Shown piece by piece: positions 56,390-64,000 of a DNA stretch of 64,000 nucleotides. The position numbers and the translations under genes are program-made. Source of the stretch: Desertimonas sp963733085 (GTDB taxonomy: Bacteria; Actinomycetota; Acidimicrobiia; Acidimicrobiales; Ilumatobacteraceae); assembly GCA_963733085.1 (NCBI GenBank), contig CAVTBY010000010.1, forward strand, positions 434,001-498,000, read 5' to 3'. The notes beneath the pieces were generated by a model that was given only the letters and a program-made list of their open reading frames with translations, searched no databases and was not told the origin of the DNA. Position 1 is the first letter of the stretch; each line of letters starts with the position of its first letter.

Positions 56390-57682
56390 TCAGGCGGCGA
56401 GCGCCCGAGCCCGCGATCGCTTCCACCCGAAGTCGAGCGCAACGCTCACGAGCAGGATGACGACGAGCGCCACGGCCGTCCCCGGCTCCTCGACCAGTGT
56501 GGTGAAGATGAACGACACGAGCACGATGACGGTCGAGGCGACGGCGAGGACGAGAATCCAGGCTTTGGCGCCGGTCTCGTGGCGGACCCGCAAGTGCCCG
56601 ACGGAAACGAGGCCGAACACGAGAAGCGCGATCACGCTGCCGATGGACGCGATCGCCGACAGGTCGAATCCGACGGCGAGCACGATGGCGATCGCTGCCG
56701 TGACCACGAGACCGGCGCCCGCCCGGCCGCCGACTTGATGCCCCATCACCGGGGGGAACTGCCCGATCGCGGCCATCTGGTTGCCGAGCCCGGACGCCGG
56801 ATAGAGCCCGGCGTTGGTGGCCCCGGCGGTGGCGAACAGCGCGGTGACGCTCATCATCCAGTAACCGGCACGACCAAGCGTTGGTTCGGCGGCTACCGCG
56901 AGCGCCGTTCCGCCGGAGTCGATGACCTCCTGGACCTCCAGCGTGCCGAACACCCCCAAGGCGACTGCGACGTACACGACGGTCGCGATGCCCAGGGCGA
57001 GGAACAAGGCCCGCGGCAGTTCGCGGGTCGGGTCTCTGAGGTCCTTGGCCGTGAACGTGACCACGCCGAAGCCCAGGAAGGCGAAGAACGTCAGCGCCAC
57101 GCTGGCCACGATGTCGCCGAACGGGGGGTACTCGGAGAAGGCCAACAGATCGGGGTCCATGTTGGCGAGTGTCGACACCGCGAACACGGTGAGGATGCCG
57201 ATGACGACCACGACGACGATCGTCTGGACCCCTGCCACGGCGCGTGATCCGACGACGTTGAGCATCGTCATCGCCAGCACGACGAGGACAGCGAAGACCT
57301 TGATCCAGACCTCCTCGCCGTCCGCAACTGCCGAGCTCGCATAGCTGCCGAACGACACCGCGACCATGCCCGTGACGATGGCATTGGCGGCGAGGATCAA
57401 CCAGGCGATGATGCCGGTGATGTGCCCGGCGCCGAACCCACGCACGACGTACTCGAGCAGGCCGCCGGCCGACGGGTACCGGGCACCGAATTTGGCGAAC
57501 GAGTAGCCCTGTAGGGCGGCGACCGCGCCGGCGAGCAGGAACGACAGCCAGACAGCGGCGCCGGCCACCTCGCCAGCGGCGCCGAGCAGGGCAAAGATCC
57601 CGGCGCCCACCATCGCGCCGACGCCGATGAACGCCGCCTGGCGTACGCCGAGCGTGCCGGTGACAGGTTCGACGCCGGTCAT
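56390..57682 (-). CDS. APC-family amino-acid permease
   Basis: 430 residues, about 12 helices. The start has AAFIGVGAMVGAGIFALLG, the APC signature in helix 1; others are YPSAGGLLEYVVRGFG, LTFFAFLGFGVVTFTAKDLR-type helix 6 and GLYPASGLGNQMAAIG. Substrate unknown. ATG 57682 lies only about seven bases after the predicted -10 box of P4, so the mRNA is probably leaderless. A longer reading start would lie inside the activator site. Confidence 0.9.
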   Translation of the reverse strand: MTGVEPVTGTLGVRQAAFIGVGAMVGAGIFALLGAAGEVAGAAVWLSFLLAGAVAALQGYSFAKFGARYPSAGGLLEYVVRGFGAGHITGIIAWLILAANAIVTGMVAVSFGSYASSAVADGEEVWIKVFAVLVVLAMTMLNVVGSRAVAGVQTIVVVVVIGILTVFAVSTLANMDPDLLAFSEYPPFGDIVASVALTFFAFLGFGVVTFTAKDLRDPTRELPRALFLALGIATVVYVAVALGVFGTLEVQEVIDSGGTALAVAAEPTLGRAGYWMMSVTALFATAGATNAGLYPASGLGNQMAAIGQFPPVMGHQVGGRAGAGLVVTAAIAIVLAVGFDLSAIASIGSVIALLVFGLVSVGHLRVRHETGAKAWILVLAVASTVIVLVSFIFTTLVEEPGTAVALVVILLVSVALDFGWKRSRARALAA

Positions 57683-57687
57683 GAGTC

Positions 57688-57735
57688 GACCGTAGGAGTG
57701 ACCGGGGTAGTTGGTGCCCACCCACGGCTGGGTGG
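57688..57735 (-). promoter_or_regulatory. Promoter P4 with activator site (APC permease)
   Basis: CCACCC-ACGGCT-GGGTGG at 57718-57735. Leftward: 8 bp, TACCCC, 10 bp, ACGGTC; -10 hexamer TACGGT (57694-57689), 23 bp from the palindrome. The block resembles P3 over about 38 bp (roughly 32 identical). Confidence 0.73.
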
Positions 57736-57849
57736 TTGGTCGACGAGGTGAGCGATCTGCGCACAGCGTTGCTCATCACGGGTACTGACCGGCGCCTACG
57801 ATGCTGCCGATGGGCCGGGAGCAGTAGCGGTTCCGCGGCGCGATCCACC

Positions 57850-59004
57850 GTGACCGCACAACGACCGGGTAGTCGGAGTCGTCAGGCGTGGCAGCGCGTG
57901 GCCAACGCCGTTTCATGGACGCGGCCAACGTCGACGGAGATCGGCGTCGTGGTCAAGTCCGGATTGGCGGCCGGCGTGTCGTGGTGGATTGCCGGACTGG
58001 TCACCGGCGTGCCGGACCCGGTGCTCGCCCCGCTCACGGCGATCGTCGTGGTCCAGGTCTCGGTGCGGTCGTCGGTGCGCAAGGCGATCGAGCGCAGCGT
58101 CGCGGTGGTGCTCGGCGTCCTCCTCGCCTTGGCGATCGGCGACGCCCTCGCATGGAACGCACTCACCGTCGCCGTCCTCGTCGCCGTGTCGCTCGGCGTT
58201 GCCGAGCTCGTACTGCGGCTCCCTTCTGCTGCGGCGCGGCAGGTTCCGATCAGTGGCCTCGTCGTGCTCACCACAGCGTCGTTGAGCCCAGAGAGCTCCG
58301 CGTGGCGGCGAGCAGTCGACACGGTCATCGGCGCGGCGGTCGGGGTCGTCGTGTCCCTTGTGCTGCCTGCGTCACGGCTGGTGGACGCTCGCCAGACCCT
58401 CGAGCGCCTGGCCGCCAGTGTCGGTGAGGTGCTCGAAGAAATGGGATCCGGGCTGCAGCAACCCTGGTCGACGGACCAGACCGCGGAGTGGCGGCGGACG
58501 GCGCGCACGGCTCGAGAGCGACTCGCCTCCCAGGCAGCCGAAGCGGTCGGCAACAGTCGGGAAGCTGCGCAGTGGAACGTCCGCGATCGACGCCACGTCG
58601 CGATGCTCGGTCGCTTCGAGGAGATCATGCCCCGCCTCGAGCGAACGACGATCGGCGTCTCGGTGATCTCGCGTGGTCTCGACGACCATGCTCGCCTGGC
58701 GGGCGAGGCGCATCCGGCCATGCCCGCAATGGGCGCGCTGTTCATCGCGTTGGCGGGAGCGGTACGCACGTCGGTACGAAACGTCCTCGGTGAAGCGGAC
58801 GACGAGTCCGTCGCCCGATCACTTGCCGAGGTCCAGACCCGGCGGCAGGCGTGCCTGCGGGGCGCGTTCCGCCGGGCCCGGCTCGCCCTCGACCACGGCG
58901 ACTCCGGCGAAGCACAAATGGAGGGTGAGTGGCTCGGCTATGCCGCGCTGTTGGTGCAGGTAGACCGCATCATCGGCGACCTCAGCGCTCCGCAGCCCGT
59001 GTGA
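57850..59004 (+). CDS. FUSC/aromatic acid exporter-like membrane protein
   Basis: 384 residues. The first half has about six short helices of the FUSC type (GLAAGVSWWIAGLVTGVPDP, LAPLTAIVVVQVSVRSSVRK, VVLGVLLALAIGDALAW, ISGLVVLTTAS); the second half is a long cytoplasmic helical domain. Relatives export aromatic acids or similar compounds. GTG 57850 was chosen because it begins just before the conserved part. It is divergent from the APC permease. Confidence 0.82.
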   Translation: MTAQRPGSRSRQAWQRVANAVSWTRPTSTEIGVVVKSGLAAGVSWWIAGLVTGVPDPVLAPLTAIVVVQVSVRSSVRKAIERSVAVVLGVLLALAIGDALAWNALTVAVLVAVSLGVAELVLRLPSAAARQVPISGLVVLTTASLSPESSAWRRAVDTVIGAAVGVVVSLVLPASRLVDARQTLERLAASVGEVLEEMGSGLQQPWSTDQTAEWRRTARTARERLASQAAEAVGNSREAAQWNVRDRRHVAMLGRFEEIMPRLERTTIGVSVISRGLDDHARLAGEAHPAMPAMGALFIALAGAVRTSVRNVLGEADDESVARSLAEVQTRRQACLRGAFRRARLALDHGDSGEAQMEGEWLGYAALLVQVDRIIGDLSAPQPV

Positions 59005-59037
59005 CCCGCAGAACGCATCACGTCAACCGCGTCGTAT

Positions 59038-59085
59038 CCACCCGCCCTGGGGTGGTGCGGTGCCATGCTGATGAGGGCGATCGTG
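59038..59085 (+). promoter_or_regulatory. Promoter P5 with activator site (MFS transporter)
   Basis: CCACCC-GCCCTG-GGGTGG at 59038-59055, then 8 bp, CATGCT (the least conserved hexamer of the set), 10 bp and ATCGTG. -10 hexamer GATCGT (59079-59084), 23 bp from the palindrome. Leader about 29 bases to GTG 59120. Confidence 0.65.
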
Positions 59086-59119
59086 GGAACACGGAGCACC
59101 GCAAACGAAAGGGAGCCCT

Positions 59120-60718
59120 GTGACGGCCACAGTGCCGACGGAAGTCAACGGAGCCGACGCGCGCGTTTCCCGGCTCGGGCTGCTGCTCGCCGCGGCGATG
59201 TTCGTACTGGTCTTCGACACATCGCTGATGAACGTGTCGATCTCTGCAGTCGTGGAAGACCTCGACACGACCGTGAGCGGCGTGCAGTCTGCGATCGCCC
59301 TCGAGGCATTGGTGTCGGCCGCATTCATCCTGATCAGTAGCAAGGTCGGCGACCTCATCGGACGCAAGCGGGCATACGTGTTGGGCCTGCTCGGCTACGC
59401 CGTCGGCGCCGTGGCGATGATGTTCACGGAGAGCCTGACGACGATGATCATCTGCTGGGCCATCTTCGGTGGCCTCGGCGCGTCGCTCCTGCTGCCCGCC
59501 ATGCAGTCGCTGATCCACGGCAACTTCGAAGGGGCCGCTCAGAAGAAGGTCTACGCACTCGTCGGGGCAGCCGCGGCGATCGCCGCCGCGGTAGGTCCAC
59601 TGCTCGGCGGCTTCATCACGACAACGATGTCGTGGCGTGTCGGGTTCCTGCTCGAGGTCGTGGTCATCGCCGTCGTGCTTTCCGGCATCAAGCTCGTCGC
59701 CGATGCGCCGTATACCGGTCCTCGTGGCGTCGATGCCGTGGGTGCCGTCCTCTCCGTCCTCGGAATGGGCGGCATCGTGCTCGGCATCCTGGTGTGGCAG
59801 GAGGGCGGCGAGTGGGTTGGCGCGCTGTTGGTGATCGGCGCCGTGGCCTTGGCGGCGCTCGCCTATTGGCTGGTGCGCCGTCATCGTGCCGGCAAGCTGA
59901 CGCTGCTCGACCCCGACCTGTTCAGGTCCAAGCACTTCCGGATCGGGATCTCCCAGCAGATGATGCAGCAGATCGCCCTCGGAGGCTTGATGATCGCCCT
60001 GCCGATCTTCCTGCAGATGGTGCTCGAGTACAACGCGATGCAGGCGGGTCTGTCCATCGCTCCGCTGTCGCTCAGCATGTTCGGCATGGCGATGCTCGCT
60101 GGGAAGCGGGCGGGTAAGCAGCGCCCGAGCAGCATCGTGCGAATGGGATTTCTCCTGCTCACGATCGGCACGGTGTCACTGGTCCCAATCGTGCCGCGGG
60201 CTGAGTCCGGCTGGTACCTCGTTGTGTCGTTGTTGATCGCTGGATCGGGCCTGGGCTTGTTGGTGTCCCAGCTCAACAACTACACGCTGGCGCCGATCTC
60301 CGAGGAGCGAATCAGTGAGGCAGCAGGAGTCAACTCGGCGGGGGGTTCGTTCGGACTGTCGTTCGGCTTGGCCATGGCCGGCGGGGTCATGCTGGCAACC
60401 TTGTCGTTGACGTTCACCAACATGGCCGAGGCCAGCACCGTCCTGCCTCCTGCCGATCAACAGCTCGTTGCCGACGCACTCGAAGACGATGCGCAGCTGA
60501 TGAGCAACACCCAGCTCGACGCCTTGCTCGACAGCGAACCGCAGGAGATTCAGGACGAGATCATCCGCATCAACACCGACGCCAGGCCCCGAGCGCTTCA
60601 GGTCGCGCTGTTGGTCCCGATCCTCGCCGGCCTGATCGGATTGATCAACTCGTTCCGCATGCTGCGAATGCCGGAGCCGACACCACAAGCCGACCTCGAC
60701 GGGGTGGGTTGGGGCTAA
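59120..60718 (+). CDS. DHA2-type MFS efflux transporter (14 helices)
   Basis: 532 residues. DHA2 family signatures include FVLVFDTSLMNVSISAVVED in helix 1, SSKVGDLIGRKRAYVLG (motif A) and AAVGPLLGGFITTTMSWRVG (motif C). A long loop rich in Asp and Gln (LPPADQQLVADALEDDAQL) lies before the last helix. It exports hydrophobic compounds or drugs. The GTG start follows GGGAG by four bases. Repeats 4 and 5 follow its stop. Confidence 0.9.
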   Translation: MTATVPTEVNGADARVSRLGLLLAAAMFVLVFDTSLMNVSISAVVEDLDTTVSGVQSAIALEALVSAAFILISSKVGDLIGRKRAYVLGLLGYAVGAVAMMFTESLTTMIICWAIFGGLGASLLLPAMQSLIHGNFEGAAQKKVYALVGAAAAIAAAVGPLLGGFITTTMSWRVGFLLEVVVIAVVLSGIKLVADAPYTGPRGVDAVGAVLSVLGMGGIVLGILVWQEGGEWVGALLVIGAVALAALAYWLVRRHRAGKLTLLDPDLFRSKHFRIGISQQMMQQIALGGLMIALPIFLQMVLEYNAMQAGLSIAPLSLSMFGMAMLAGKRAGKQRPSSIVRMGFLLLTIGTVSLVPIVPRAESGWYLVVSLLIAGSGLGLLVSQLNNYTLAPISEERISEAAGVNSAGGSFGLSFGLAMAGGVMLATLSLTFTNMAEASTVLPPADQQLVADALEDDAQLMSNTQLDALLDSEPQEIQDEIIRINTDARPRALQVALLVPILAGLIGLINSFRMLRMPEPTPQADLDGVGWG

Positions 60719-60721
60719 CAG

Positions 60722-60771
60722 CGACCGATGGGTGTTCAGGGGACGATTCGGTCCCTCTGGCACCCAACAGT
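60722..60771. repeat. Dispersed palindromic repeat, copy 4
   Basis: CGACCGATGGGTGTTCA, then GGGGACGATTCGGTCCC and CTGGCACCCAACAGT. It starts four bases after the MFS stop codon. The right half is the variant type also found in copies 3 and 5. Confidence 0.83.
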
Positions 60772-60778
60772 GTGGCCA

Positions 60779-61093
60779 CTATCCCGCCCCGGCCAACCGA
60801 TGGGTGTGTAGGGGACGATTCGGTCCCTCGGGCACCCAACGGTTGCTGGATGGGCGACTTTCAGCTCCGTACGACGCACCGACCTCGCCCCTGGCACTTT
60901 CCACGGCACGCAGTCGATCGATTGCGGCTCGCTCGATCAGAACGGCCAAGTAGGTGCGAACTCTCGCCGCTTCGAACTGGGCGACTGAGTCGTCGACGCA
61001 ACGCCGCACCTCATCGGGATCGAGTTGGCTGAACCTGGCCATCAGTCGCGCCTCGAGAGACGACAGGTCACCGGCTTCGGATATCGCCGACAT
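60779..61093 (-). CDS. Three-helix-bundle dimerisation-domain protein
   Basis: 104 residues. SSLEARLMARFSQLDPDEVRRCVDD (ends given) and FEAARVRTYLAVLIERAAID form the three-helix bundle typical of this small actinobacterial family. The last 20 residues (from SNRWVPEGPNRP) are coded by the palindromic repeat copy 5, so the normal C-terminus may have been shorter. ATG 61093 follows GAGG by five bases. It comes 11 bases after the PLDc_N-SHOCT gene in the PPK2 operon. Function unknown. Confidence 0.72.
   Translation of the reverse strand: MSAISEAGDLSSLEARLMARFSQLDPDEVRRCVDDSVAQFEAARVRTYLAVLIERAAIDRLRAVESARGEVGASYGAESRPSSNRWVPEGPNRPLHTHRLAGAG
60793..60845. repeat. Dispersed palindromic repeat, copy 5
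   Basis: CCAACCGATGGGTGTGTA, GGGGACGATTCGGTCCC, CGGGCACCCAACGGTTGC; the outer CAACCG/CGGTTG arms are perfect. It overlaps the 3' end of the three-helix-bundle gene and lies between converging genes, 21 bases after copy 4. Confidence 0.83.
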
Positions 61094-61104
61094 CGACACC
61101 TCGA

Positions 61105-61497
61105 TCAGGACAGTGCCTTCGTCTTGGCTTGCTGGAACTCGGCCTCGCTGAGCACGCCCTGGTCGCGCAGGGCCACGAGTCGAGCAATCTCGTCAGCCGA
61201 TCCACTGGGTGACGCGACTTGCTGCACGTACTGCCGCATCGCCGCATCCTGGGCCTGGGCTGCCTCGAGCGAGTGCTGCTGCATCTTGCCGCCGCGGGCG
61301 ATCAGGTACACGAACACCCCGAGATACGGCAGGACGATGATGAAGATCGACCACAGCGCTTTACCCCATCCCGACAGGTCCGAACTGCGGAAGATGTCGC
61401 CGAAGATGACGATCAACATCCAGATCCAGATGAAGAACAGGAAGAACCACAGCATTGACCAGAACACCTGGCCTGTCCCGAATTCGGCGAGGATCAT
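61105..61497 (-). CDS. PLDc_N and SHOCT membrane protein
   Basis: 130 residues. Two helices (GQVFWSMLWFFLFFIWIWML, ALWSIFIIVLPYLGVFVYLI) around FGDIFRSSDLSGWGKA, then a linker and a C-terminal SHOCT motif (EIARLVALRDQGVLSEAEF). It is a paralogue of 40464-40751, which lacks the SHOCT tail. GGAG precedes ATG 61497 by eight bases. It follows the PPK2 gene in the same operon. Confidence 0.85.
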   Translation of the reverse strand: MILAEFGTGQVFWSMLWFFLFFIWIWMLIVIFGDIFRSSDLSGWGKALWSIFIIVLPYLGVFVYLIARGGKMQQHSLEAAQAQDAAMRQYVQQVASPSGSADEIARLVALRDQGVLSEAEFQQAKTKALS

Positions 61498-61540
61498 GAG
61501 TTCGTTCTCCAATCTGATGGGGTTGACTGAGTCGAGCCGA

Positions 61541-62462
61541 TCACTCCGGCTCGGCTTCCAACTTGGCGCGCGCCGCCTCGTTGGCAGCACGGTCGGCGTC
61601 CGAAACAGTCGGCCATGACAACCCAAGGGCGCCGATGGTGTCGACGAGAATCGCCGCGGTCATCGCCTGCATCACGTGCTTGTGATCGGCAGGTATCACG
61701 TACCACGGCGCCCATTCGGTCGACGTCGCCGTGATGGCGTCTTCGTACGCCTGCATGTACTCGTCCCAGTCGGCACGCACTGCCACATCAGCAGCCTTGA
61801 ACTTCCACTGCTTGTCGGGGTGGTCGAGGCGAGCCATGAAGCGTCGCTTCTGCTCCGCTTTGGACACGTGCAGGAAGAACTTGATCGACCTTCGTGCCGT
61901 TGCGATCGAGATGCCGTTCGAACGCGTTGAGGTCGTCGTAGCGAGCCGCCCAGAAGTCATCGCCCCGGTCACCTGCAGGCAGTTGCTTGTCGATCCACTC
62001 CGGGTGGACTCGCAGGGCCAGGACCTCCTCGTAGTGGGACCGATTGAAGATCCCGATCCGGCCGCGCTCGGGAGCCGCTTTGGAGATCCGCCACAGGAAG
62101 GTGTGATCGAGCTCTTCGCTGGAGGGCTTCCTGAACGACACGACGTGCACGCCCTGCGGGTTGACCCCCGACATGACGTGTTCGATGGTGGAGTCCTTGC
62201 CGGCCGCATCCATCGCCTGGAACACGACCAACAGGGCGTAGTCGTCGCTCGCCCAGAGAAGCTCTTGGGCGTCCTTCAACTTGTCGATGCCCTCAGCCAG
62301 CAATGCCTTGGCGGTGTGATTCAACTCGGGCGGCGAGAGCGTGGCGTACTCTCCCCCGCCCGTCCAGCCGGTGTCTCGCCCGGCGAGGTTCGCCTTCGTC
62401 CCTGGTTCGACTCGCAGCTCGTTGGCGATCCGCTCGTGTGAGTCGAGGGACTTAGTAGCCAC
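61541..62462 (-). CDS. ppk2: Polyphosphate kinase 2 (PPK2), 1-base insertion
   Basis: About 306 residues after repair. PPK2 moves phosphate between polyphosphate and nucleotides, often making ATP or GTP from polyphosphate. Walker A-type loop QAMDAAGKDSTIEHVMSG, GVHVVSFRKPSSEELDHTFLWR, the catalytic FNRSHYEEVLALRVHPE and, after removing one base near 61886, IKFFLHVSKAEQKRRFMARL and WYVIPADHKHV. GTG 62462 lies 8 bases after GAGAGG and overlaps the DUF7144-like gene. Promoter P6 drives both. Confidence 0.9.
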
Positions 62463-62892
62463 GGTAGGAACCTCTCTGCGCGAACCCGCCATACACGGCC
62501 AGGGCGTAGATGACGAGAACTGCCAGCACCACGCTGAGGATGGTCCACAGCGGCTGGTAGTAGATCCATGGCAAGAACGAGATCGCCGCGATGCCCGCGG
62601 TGACGATCCCGACCCATCGCGCCCACTGGACACCGCTGACGAGAGCAATCGCGGCGGCGATCAGGACGATGCCGACAACCAGCCACACCCAGCCCCATGA
62701 GGTGAGGTCACCCTCGAACAACACGGTCTGCACGCCTTCGGACACATCGTCGTCGTACTTGAACGCCCACAACGCGTCGAAGATCTTGAACCCGCCGCTG
62801 ATGAAGAGCATCGTCGACGCGAAGGCCAGCCATCCGGCCCCCTTCGGCGTGCCATCGACGGCCGACGCCTCGGTCTGGGTCACTACAGCCAC
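62452..62892 (-). CDS. DUF7144-like four-helix membrane protein
   Basis: 146 residues. Four helices: GAGWLAFASTMLFISGGFKI, WGWVWLVVGIVLIAAAIALV, WVGIVTAGIAAISFLPWIYY and WTILSVVLAVLVIYALAVYG. The pattern of WLAFA..ML...G..(K)IFDALWA fits the DUF7144 family of small actinobacterial membrane proteins. Function unknown. GAGGAGG precedes GTG 62892. It is the first gene of the P6 operon and overlaps ppk2 by 11 bases. Confidence 0.8.
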   Translation of the reverse strand: MAVVTQTEASAVDGTPKGAGWLAFASTMLFISGGFKIFDALWAFKYDDDVSEGVQTVLFEGDLTSWGWVWLVVGIVLIAAAIALVSGVQWARWVGIVTAGIAAISFLPWIYYQPLWTILSVVLAVLVIYALAVYGGFAQRGSYRGY

Positions 62893-62923
62893 TCGTCCTC
62901 CTCGATCTCTGGCCTTCGAACCC

Positions 62924-62971
62924 GACGATCTCGCGGGCACGGGTGGGCCGACACCACCCATGAGCGGGTGG
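62924..62971 (-). promoter_or_regulatory. Promoter P6 with activator site (DUF7144-PPK2 operon)
   Basis: CCACCC-ATGAGC-GGGTGG at 62954-62971. Leftward: 8 bp, CACCCG, 10 bp, ATCGTC; -10 hexamer GATCGT, 23 bp from the palindrome. Leader about 26 bases. Confidence 0.72.
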
Positions 62972-62986
62972 ATGCCCGCAACTGAC

Positions 62987-63036
62987 GACCACCCGCGGCA
63001 GGGTGGTCCACGACCTACCGACAACGCCCCACAATC
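62987..63036 (+). promoter_or_regulatory. Promoter P7 with activator site (second DUF6325/SHOCT unit)
   Basis: Perfect GACCACCC-GCGGCA-GGGTGGTC at 62987-63008, then 8 bp, CTACCG, 10 bp, ACAATC; -10 hexamer CACAAT (63030-63035), 23 bp from the palindrome. Divergent from P6, as P1 is from P2. Confidence 0.75.
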
Positions 63037-63079
63037 GAGACTCACCGGTAACCATCGGAGGAGGAGACGTGGTCACGTC

Positions 63080-63559
63080 TTGAAGAACGCACCAAAGACC
63101 CCCAAGGCACGTGACGGAGTCGCGACCGACCTCGTCGAGTACTTCATCGTCTCGGTGCCGAACGTTGAGTCACTGGTGGGCTTGGGACCGGCGTTGGTCA
63201 AGCTCGTGAAACGGGCCGCGATCCGCATCCTCGACGTCGTAGTGCTGGTGAAGGACGCCGATGGCGCAGTCGCCCTGCTCGAGCTCGACGCGGTCGACAG
63301 CATGGCGCCACTCCGTGGACTCGAGAACGACGTCGGAGGGATGCTGAGCGAGCACGACCTCGAATTGGCCGCCCTTGCCCTGCAGGCGGGAACCACGGGC
63401 GTCGTCATTGTCACGGAGGATCGTTGGGCCAAACCGCTCTCGACCGCGGCGCGGCGCGCCGGTGGCCAGATCATCGCCGGCGACCGCATCCCGGCGTCCC
63501 GAGTCGAGTCGATACTGGCGGAGAAGTTCGTCGACCAACCGAGAGGAACGTCATCATGA
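63080..63559 (+). CDS. DUF6325-like protein, second copy
   Basis: 159 residues from TTG 63080. The body is the same family as 53648-54089: VEYFIVSVPN, ALVKLVKRAAIRILDVVVLVKD, ALLELDAVDSM, MLSEHDLELAALAL and VIVTEDRWAKPLSTAARRAGG. The start is uncertain: the strong GGAGGAGGAG lies 15 bases before TTG but close to an out-of-frame GTG at 63069, so a further indel is possible. It overlaps the SHOCT gene (ATGA), as its paralogue is also followed by a SHOCT gene. Confidence 0.82.
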   Translation: MKNAPKTPKARDGVATDLVEYFIVSVPNVESLVGLGPALVKLVKRAAIRILDVVVLVKDADGAVALLELDAVDSMAPLRGLENDVGGMLSEHDLELAALALQAGTTGVVIVTEDRWAKPLSTAARRAGGQIIAGDRIPASRVESILAEKFVDQPRGTSS

Positions 63560-63759
63560 CCGCGACCAACACGACGCGCAGCCGTGGCTCCGACCTACTC
63601 GACCGGCCTCCGTGCGGGGTGCGAAACTACGAGGATGCCTGGATGGCATTCGTGGTCGATCCGGTCGAGCAGCTCAATGCGCTCGCCGACCTGCACGATC
63701 GGGGCCTGCTGACGACGAGCGAGTTCGATCGCCAAAAAGCCAAGGTCATCAAACGATGA
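63556..63759 (+). CDS. SHOCT-domain small protein
   Basis: 67 residues; the SHOCT motif VEQLNALADLHDRGLLTTSEF is at the C-terminus after a polar N-terminal half with VRNYEDAWMAF. Start ATG overlaps the stop of the DUF6325-like gene. The pairing repeats the arrangement at 53300-54089. Confidence 0.82.
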   Translation: MTATNTTRSRGSDLLDRPPCGVRNYEDAWMAFVVDPVEQLNALADLHDRGLLTTSEFDRQKAKVIKR

Positions 63760-63765
63760 TGCCAG

Positions 63766-64000
63766 TCAGGCGAGGGATCGCCGTTCGAGATCGAGCATCG
63801 AATCGACCAACCGTCGTGTGAATGGATGCTCCGGCTGATCGCAGATCCGCTCCGTTGAGCCCTGTTCGACAACTTTCCCCCGTTCCATCACTGCGATCCT
63901 GCTACACAGTCGAGTCGCGACCGCCAGGTCGTGGGTGATGAGGGTGTAGGCGACCCCTCGCTCGGCTTGCAGTCGTTCGAGGAGCGAGATAACTCCGTTC
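63766..64000 (-). CDS. Oligopeptide ABC transporter ATPase (DppF/OppF-like), C-terminal part
   Basis: Only the last 77 codons are inside the window. They contain the end of the Walker B/H-loop region (YTLITHDLAVATRLCSRIAV), the VMERGKVVEQGSTERI segment and the HPFTRRLVDSML tail, typical of peptide/nickel ATPases. The gene continues beyond position 64000. Confidence 0.85.
   Translation of the reverse strand, partial: NGVISLLERLQAERGVAYTLITHDLAVATRLCSRIAVMERGKVVEQGSTERICDQPEHPFTRRLVDSMLDLERRSLA

Overview
ORGANISM. The window is very GC-rich, densely coded DNA with many ATGA, GTGA and TAGTG stop/start overlaps and frequent GTG and TTG starts. The gene families point to Actinomycetota: a PknG-GlnX-GlnH operon, CopC-CopD with YcnI, GAF-ANTAR, amphi-Trp, DUF6325-like and three-helix-bundle proteins. 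Acidimicrobiia (Ilumatobacter-like) is my best guess; this is inference. No rRNA, tRNA, CRISPR or IS element was found. LAYOUT. 1-3.7 kb: sugar ABC importer plus L-fuconate dehydratase. 3.9-7.3 kb: siderophore-interacting protein and a YdeP-type molybdo-oxidoreductase. 7.5-11.1 kb: two coupled paralogous secreted proteins with three repeated domains each. 11.2-15.1 kb: copper locus (ECF sigma, zinc-finger membrane protein, CopC-CopD, YcnI, DUF1772). 15.1-16.3 kb: flavin-type protein and divergent MarR with two operators. 16.3-25.6 kb: ferritin-like protein, Lon-like protease, MFS exporter, small enzymes, a second ECF sigma with an aberrant SDR, and an unknown coiled-coil membrane protein. 25.6-34.7 kb: eight-gene signalling operon (GlnX, GlnH, coiled-coil, PknG, PP2C, vWA, FHA, unknown). 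34.9-37.2 kb: orphan CoxL-like oxidase. 37.2-64 kb: a stress/energy island with a CYTH/P-type ATPase operon, arginine deiminase operon, polyphosphate kinase 2, DUF6325/SHOCT modules, amino-acid transporters and an MFS pump. HOW IT WORKS TOGETHER. Seven promoters in the last 20 kb share one architecture: CCACCC-N6-GGGTGG, then exactly 23 bp to a -10 hexamer of form NANNNT. They precede the CYTH/ATPase, arc, DUF6325/SHOCT (two loci), APC permease, MFS and DUF7144-PPK2 units. This predicts one activator-controlled regulon joining arginine fermentation, polyphosphate metabolism, ion transport and small membrane proteins. The regulator itself is not identified. The PknG operon joins amino-acid sensing (GlnX/GlnH) to a kinase, a matching phosphatase and an FHA reader. 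SEQUENCE QUALITY. Ten otherwise well-preserved genes carry twelve single-base indels, ten of them between 39.7 and 62 kb. I read these mostly as assembly errors and give repaired gene models. A dispersed palindromic repeat of about 50 bp occurs five times between genes.
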